A stretch of 18,905 nt of DNA from J088 sp003695505 [NCBI: Candidatus Dadabacteria bacterium] (lineage in GTDB: Bacteria > J088), in assembly GCA_003695505.1 (NCBI GenBank), contig RFIY01000046.1, positions 1 to 18,905 of the forward strand. The letters run 5' to 3'. The stretch's first letter is position 1. Every line of letters starts with the position of its first letter. The translations under genes were made by a program, and so were the position numbers. Below the pieces are notes generated by a model. It searched no databases and had not been told where the DNA came from. It was given only the letters and a program-made list of their open reading frames with translations. This document shows positions 15,727 to 18,905 of this stretch, one piece after another.

Positions 15727-16980
15727 ATGGCGTTTTCAATGGACAGTTTGCCGATTCTCGACCCCGAATTCGTGGAGCTCAACGCCCCGCACCAGAATGA
15801 AGCACTCGAACCACTGCTGCGCAGCCGCAGACTGATGCCGATGCTGTCCGAAGCGGTGGCGGAACTTCCCTGGGACCCGGAAAGCCCGGAATACCAGGAC
15901 ATCTGGCTGGGGCTCGCGGCGCTGCATCTGTTCGAGAAACGAATCGAACGGGCGCTATTCAAGCCGCTGATCCGCGTCTTCTTGCGCATGCTTGCCGAGT
16001 ACCGTGCCCAGGAGGTTCAGCCTCCGGAATATGTCGAGTCTTTTGCCGAGATCTGGTCGGGCGTCGGCCTGCCGGAAAATCTGATCGATCACCCAACCCA
16101 GGCCTGGCAGCAGATCGTCGATGCGATCATCACGCAGGCAGGCCCCGGGGACTGGGAACGGGCAATGGCGTTTGTTCAGGCGGCGCGACGCCTGTCCGGC
16201 ACGCTTCCCGATGCAGACGTCCACCGCCTGATTGCAATCGCGCTGCTGATCGTCCTCGGCAGCCGGCCCCAGCGCAAGCCACTTGCGATCTGGCGCGACA
16301 TCTGGAACCGAACGACGTTCGAGGCCTCGGATCTGTTCTACCACGACAGCCGCCTGCGGCGTGCACTGCTCGACGAGAACATCGATCACGCCTATCACCT
16401 GATCGCGGTCATGGCCAAAAGCGGCGAGACCAGTTCCGACCTGCTGGCCGCGATTATTCGAGCGGCCTACGACATCGACTATGCTTCCGAGCGACGCACG
16501 CTTGGTCTGATCCCTGCGGCGTCCGCGCTGCTGGAATCGGCGCCGCTGCTCACCCACGAGCAATTCCGCCGTGGGCTCGCTCGCCTGCTCTGGGATCTCG
16601 CGTTTGAAGAGAAGCGCGATCCGGAACGGATCTTCTATGACGAGATCTCCCTGATCAAGAGCCGCGAGATCGAGATCGATTTCAGGCGCGCTGTCCTGCG
16701 CAGCGACTTCATCCAGTCCTGGGGCTACGCCGAATACGCGTTTGTCCACGGCTTCGAAGCGGACCAGATCTTTGTGATCCTGTCCCAGCTCAGCCCCAGT
16801 TTTTACCGTGGCGGCACGCCGTTGCTCTGGGCATGGAGCCATCTCGCCTCGATTGAGACGCTGTTGCGCCTGCTGCCGGAAGAAAACGGCATCTACGTCA
16901 TGGCCCATACGGTGCGGCTTCTGTCCAGAACACCCAAAGACACCTCGCTGCTCGATCCATTCCCGGACGAAGACCAGTAG
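15727..16980 (+). CDS. 417-aa hypothetical, largely alpha-helical protein
   Basis: I do not recognise this family. There is no signal peptide, and only a weakly hydrophobic LIAIALLIVLG segment (about residues 168-178), so it is probably cytosolic. It is rich in Leu, Ala, Glu and Arg with amphipathic helices throughout, and ends in an acidic tail DPFPDEDQ. No cysteines or catalytic signatures stand out. An in-frame stop at 15715-15717 limits the start to ATG 15727 or ATG 15739; neither has a clear Shine-Dalgarno. The near-consensus promoter upstream and the 5-base gap to the dGTPase-like gene suggest that it leads an operon. The opposite-strand frame over 15955-17046 is a shadow. The function is unknown; helical-repeat scaffolds are one possibility only. 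Confidence 0.8.
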   Translation: MAFSMDSLPILDPEFVELNAPHQNEALEPLLRSRRLMPMLSEAVAELPWDPESPEYQDIWLGLAALHLFEKRIERALFKPLIRVFLRMLAEYRAQEVQPPEYVESFAEIWSGVGLPENLIDHPTQAWQQIVDAIITQAGPGDWERAMAFVQAARRLSGTLPDADVHRLIAIALLIVLGSRPQRKPLAIWRDIWNRTTFEASDLFYHDSRLRRALLDENIDHAYHLIAVMAKSGETSSDLLAAIIRAAYDIDYASERRTLGLIPAASALLESAPLLTHEQFRRGLARLLWDLAFEEKRDPERIFYDEISLIKSREIEIDFRRAVLRSDFIQSWGYAEYAFVHGFEADQIFVILSQLSPSFYRGGTPLLWAWSHLASIETLLRLLPEENGIYVMAHTVRLLSRTPKDTSLLDPFPDEDQ

Positions 16981-16985
16981 CGGCG

Positions 16986-18089
16986 GTGATCGCGTCCTAC
17001 GGCTGCGACCCCGGACAGTCGCGTGGCCGGCGCTTCCCGGAACCACCGCACGCCTATCGCAATCCGTTCCAGCGTGATCGCGACCGGATTATCCACGCCG
17101 CGGCCTTTCGCCGTCTCGAATTCAAGACGCAGGTTTTCGGATACCACGAGAGCGACTACGTCCGGAACCGCCTGACGCATACACTGGAAGTCAGCCAGAT
17201 CGCGCGATCGCTGGCCCGCTCACTTGGCCTCAATGAGGATCTGGCCGAAGCGATTGCGCTGAGCCACGACATCGGCCATCCACCGTTCGGTCACGCGGGC
17301 GAGCACGCACTCGACGAAGTGGCACAACATATCGGCGGCTTTAACCATAATATTCAGGGCCTGCGCATCGTCGATGAGCTCGAACAGCGCTATGGCGATT
17401 TTCCCGGCCTGAATCTGACGTTTGAAGTGCGCGAGGCCTTCGCGAAACACGGCAGTGGACGTAACGCGATGCCTGATGAGTTCATGGGCTCGGGCACGCA
17501 GGCGTCACTCGAAGCACAAATCGTCGATATGGTTGACGAGCTGGCCTACACCAGTCACGACATCGACGACGGCCTCGCACATGGTCGGCTACAGGTCAGC
17601 GACCTGGACGAGCTGGATCTGTGGGCGCGCCCGTTTCACGAGGTCCGGAATCGCTATCCGGACGCCACACTCGAAGTCTGGCGGCACGAGACCATCCGTC
17701 GCGTGATCAATCGACTCGCAACCGACCTGTTCGAAAACTCGCGCCAGCGGATCCGCGACAGCGGCGTCGACAGTGTCGATGCGGTGCGCAACCACACCGA
17801 ACCCCTGATCGCGTACGGCGAATCCGCGATGCGTGCGCTGGTCGAGATGAAACGATTCCTGCTCGAACACCTCTACCGCGACTACCGGGTCGTGCAGATG
17901 AACCAGAAGGCGCGGCGCATCGTCACGGAACTGTACACAACCTTCCGCGATGTGCCCCAACAGATGCCGCCCGGCGTGCGCAATCGCTGCGACCAGGATG
18001 GCATCGAGCGAACCGTCGTCGACTATATCGCAGCAATGACGGACAAGGCCGCGCTCGAACTCTGGGCGCGCCTGTTCGCAAACGGATAA
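16986..18089 (+). CDS. dgt: deoxyguanosinetriphosphate triphosphohydrolase-like protein
   Basis: The 367-aa HD-domain enzyme of the dGTPase-like group would split dNTPs into deoxynucleoside and triphosphate, controlling the dNTP pool. The N-terminal SRGRR and FQRDRDRIIHAAAFRRLEFKTQVF are typical. Metal ligands are H65 in RLTHTLEV, H94-D95 in LSHDIGHPPFGHAGE and a later Asp in TSHDIDDG (about 192). The length is that of the shorter type-2 dGTPase-like proteins rather than the 505-aa E. coli Dgt. The GTG at 16986 is chosen because the sequence from it matches the family N-terminus; it lies 5 bases after the preceding stop and has only a weak ribosome site. Confidence 0.9.
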   Translation: MIASYGCDPGQSRGRRFPEPPHAYRNPFQRDRDRIIHAAAFRRLEFKTQVFGYHESDYVRNRLTHTLEVSQIARSLARSLGLNEDLAEAIALSHDIGHPPFGHAGEHALDEVAQHIGGFNHNIQGLRIVDELEQRYGDFPGLNLTFEVREAFAKHGSGRNAMPDEFMGSGTQASLEAQIVDMVDELAYTSHDIDDGLAHGRLQVSDLDELDLWARPFHEVRNRYPDATLEVWRHETIRRVINRLATDLFENSRQRIRDSGVDSVDAVRNHTEPLIAYGESAMRALVEMKRFLLEHLYRDYRVVQMNQKARRIVTELYTTFRDVPQQMPPGVRNRCDQDGIERTVVDYIAAMTDKAALELWARLFANG

Positions 18090-18099
18090 GGACAACACC

Positions 18100-18905
18100 A
18101 TGGCCGCCCTTCCCGACCAGCTCGACCTGATCGTCGGCATTCCCTCCTGGAAAGAGGCCGACACGATCGGTCATGTGGTCGAAGTTGTTGACCGTGGCAT
18201 ACAAACATACTTCCCCGACCTGGCCGCCTGCATCGTCAATGTCGATAACAACAGTCCGGATGGCACACGCGAGGCCTTCCTCGGCGTCGAAACGACGACA
18301 CCGAAACAATACATTTCGACGCCCGACGGGATTCGTGGCAAGGGGCACAACTTCGCCAATCTGTTCCGGCTGTTTTCCGAACACGGCGCGCGCATCGGCA
18401 TTGTTGTCGATGCGGACCTGCGCTCCATCACGCCCGAATGGATCAGAAAACTGGGCGAACCGATTCTGAAGGGCGCGGACTATGTTACACCGCTGTACGC
18501 GCGCCACCAGTTTGACGGGACGATCACGAACCATCTGTGTTATCCACTGACCTCGGCGTTGACCGATCTCGAGATTCGCCAGCCAATCGGCGGAGAGTTT
18601 TCGTTTGGCGCGCGCTTTTGCGAGCGGATGACCACCGTCGACTGGCCGCCGACAGCCTACGAATACGGCATAGATATCTTCATGACGCTGAACGCGATTC
18701 TGGCCGGCATGGATATCCGCCAGACCGTCCTCGGCTCCAAGATCCACAAGGCGAGCGCGCCCAAACTGGGGCCGATGTTCACCCAGGTCGCCACCACGCT
18801 TTTTTCGATGCTCGCTGAACACCGCGACATCTGGTTCGAATCCGCGCTTCAGCCGGGCGCGATGCCACTATGGCGTGACAGCGTGCACGCGGCTCCCGTT
18901 GTAAA
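18100..18905 (+). CDS. GT-A glycosyltransferase, glycerate-glycoside-synthase-like (partial)
   Basis: The first 268 codons are visible; the gene leaves the right edge. AAGGA in front of the ATG overlaps the dgt stop, and the gap is 10 bases. The fold is GT-A. It has VGIPSWKEADTIG near the start, VDNNSPDGT (48-56), the nucleotide-binding RGKGHN (79-84) and the metal-binding DxD DAD (104-106). QPIGGEFSFG (161-170) and YEYGIDIFMTLNAI follow. The QP(I/L)GGE and GID segments resemble mannosylglycerate and glucosylglycerate synthases, which make compatible solutes or glycan precursors; the sugar and acceptor are not certain. Polyprenyl-linked GT2 enzymes are less likely because no membrane helix is seen. 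Confidence 0.75.
   Translation, partial: MAALPDQLDLIVGIPSWKEADTIGHVVEVVDRGIQTYFPDLAACIVNVDNNSPDGTREAFLGVETTTPKQYISTPDGIRGKGHNFANLFRLFSEHGARIGIVVDADLRSITPEWIRKLGEPILKGADYVTPLYARHQFDGTITNHLCYPLTSALTDLEIRQPIGGEFSFGARFCERMTTVDWPPTAYEYGIDIFMTLNAILAGMDIRQTVLGSKIHKASAPKLGPMFTQVATTLFSMLAEHRDIWFESALQPGAMPLWRDSVHAAPVV

Noticed and set aside
15955-17046. 363-codon minus-strand open frame over the 417-aa gene and the dgt start
   Set aside because: It covers the well-supported dgt N-terminus on the opposite strand, has Arg/Gln-rich shadow composition, and lacks a ribosome site; the plus-strand frame has the promoter and operon spacing.
16986-18089. Anti-phage defence island built around the dGTPase-like gene
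   Set aside because: dGTPase-like HD proteins are mostly housekeeping; no nuclease, toxin, retron or other defence partner is present nearby.

Overview
This is a GC-rich bacterial window with dense, mostly co-directional genes, short intergenic gaps and many start/stop overlaps. Diderm, probably proteobacterial or myxobacterial-type ancestry is suggested by three things: a YidC with a large periplasmic domain, a NagZ, and three lipoprotein-signal proteins. The two propeller-like lipoproteins and the large acidic one recall deltaproteobacterial/Myxococcota-type genomes, but the taxon is only a weak inference. No mobile element, CRISPR array, rRNA or tRNA was recognised.

Left part, minus strand (1-6233). 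A tightly packed unit reads nagZ, a HAD phosphatase, a Bax-inhibitor-1/YccA membrane protein, a D12-class adenine DNA methyltransferase and recG. The nagZ/HAD and methyltransferase/recG junctions overlap by 4 bases. Beyond recG, a perfect TATAAT leads into the 5' part of a myo-inositol-1-phosphate synthase gene that leaves the window at base 1.

Middle (6234-10636). A divergent promoter region with a palindromic -10 separates nagZ from a plus-strand, membrane-anchored DsbA-like thioredoxin-fold gene, which ends at a strong 14-bp-stem terminator. A small plus-strand membrane protein follows. It converges on a minus-strand pair: a 604-aa lipoprotein of unknown family and a monoglyceride-lipase-like hydrolase.

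Right-centre, minus strand (10637-15600). The conserved rpmH-rnpA-yidD-yidC cluster is present. However, yidC is followed by two genes for propeller-like lipoproteins instead of the usual jag/mnmE, and every junction from rnpA onward overlaps. This is the most unusual gene arrangement in the window. The rnpA frame also stays open, without a stop, across the whole of rpmH and into its leader, as in the nested arrangement known from Thermus.

Right end, plus strand (15601-18905). From a near-consensus sigma70 promoter divergent to that of rpmH, an apparent operon encodes an unrecognised 417-aa protein, a dGTPase-like HD hydrolase and the first 268 codons of a GT-A glycosyltransferase resembling mannosyl/glucosylglycerate synthases.

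Most functions are housekeeping: ribosome and RNase P, membrane insertion, peptidoglycan recycling, branch migration and dNTP control. The unknown lipoproteins, the 417-aa protein and the apparently orphan methyltransferase are the parts with undescribed biology.
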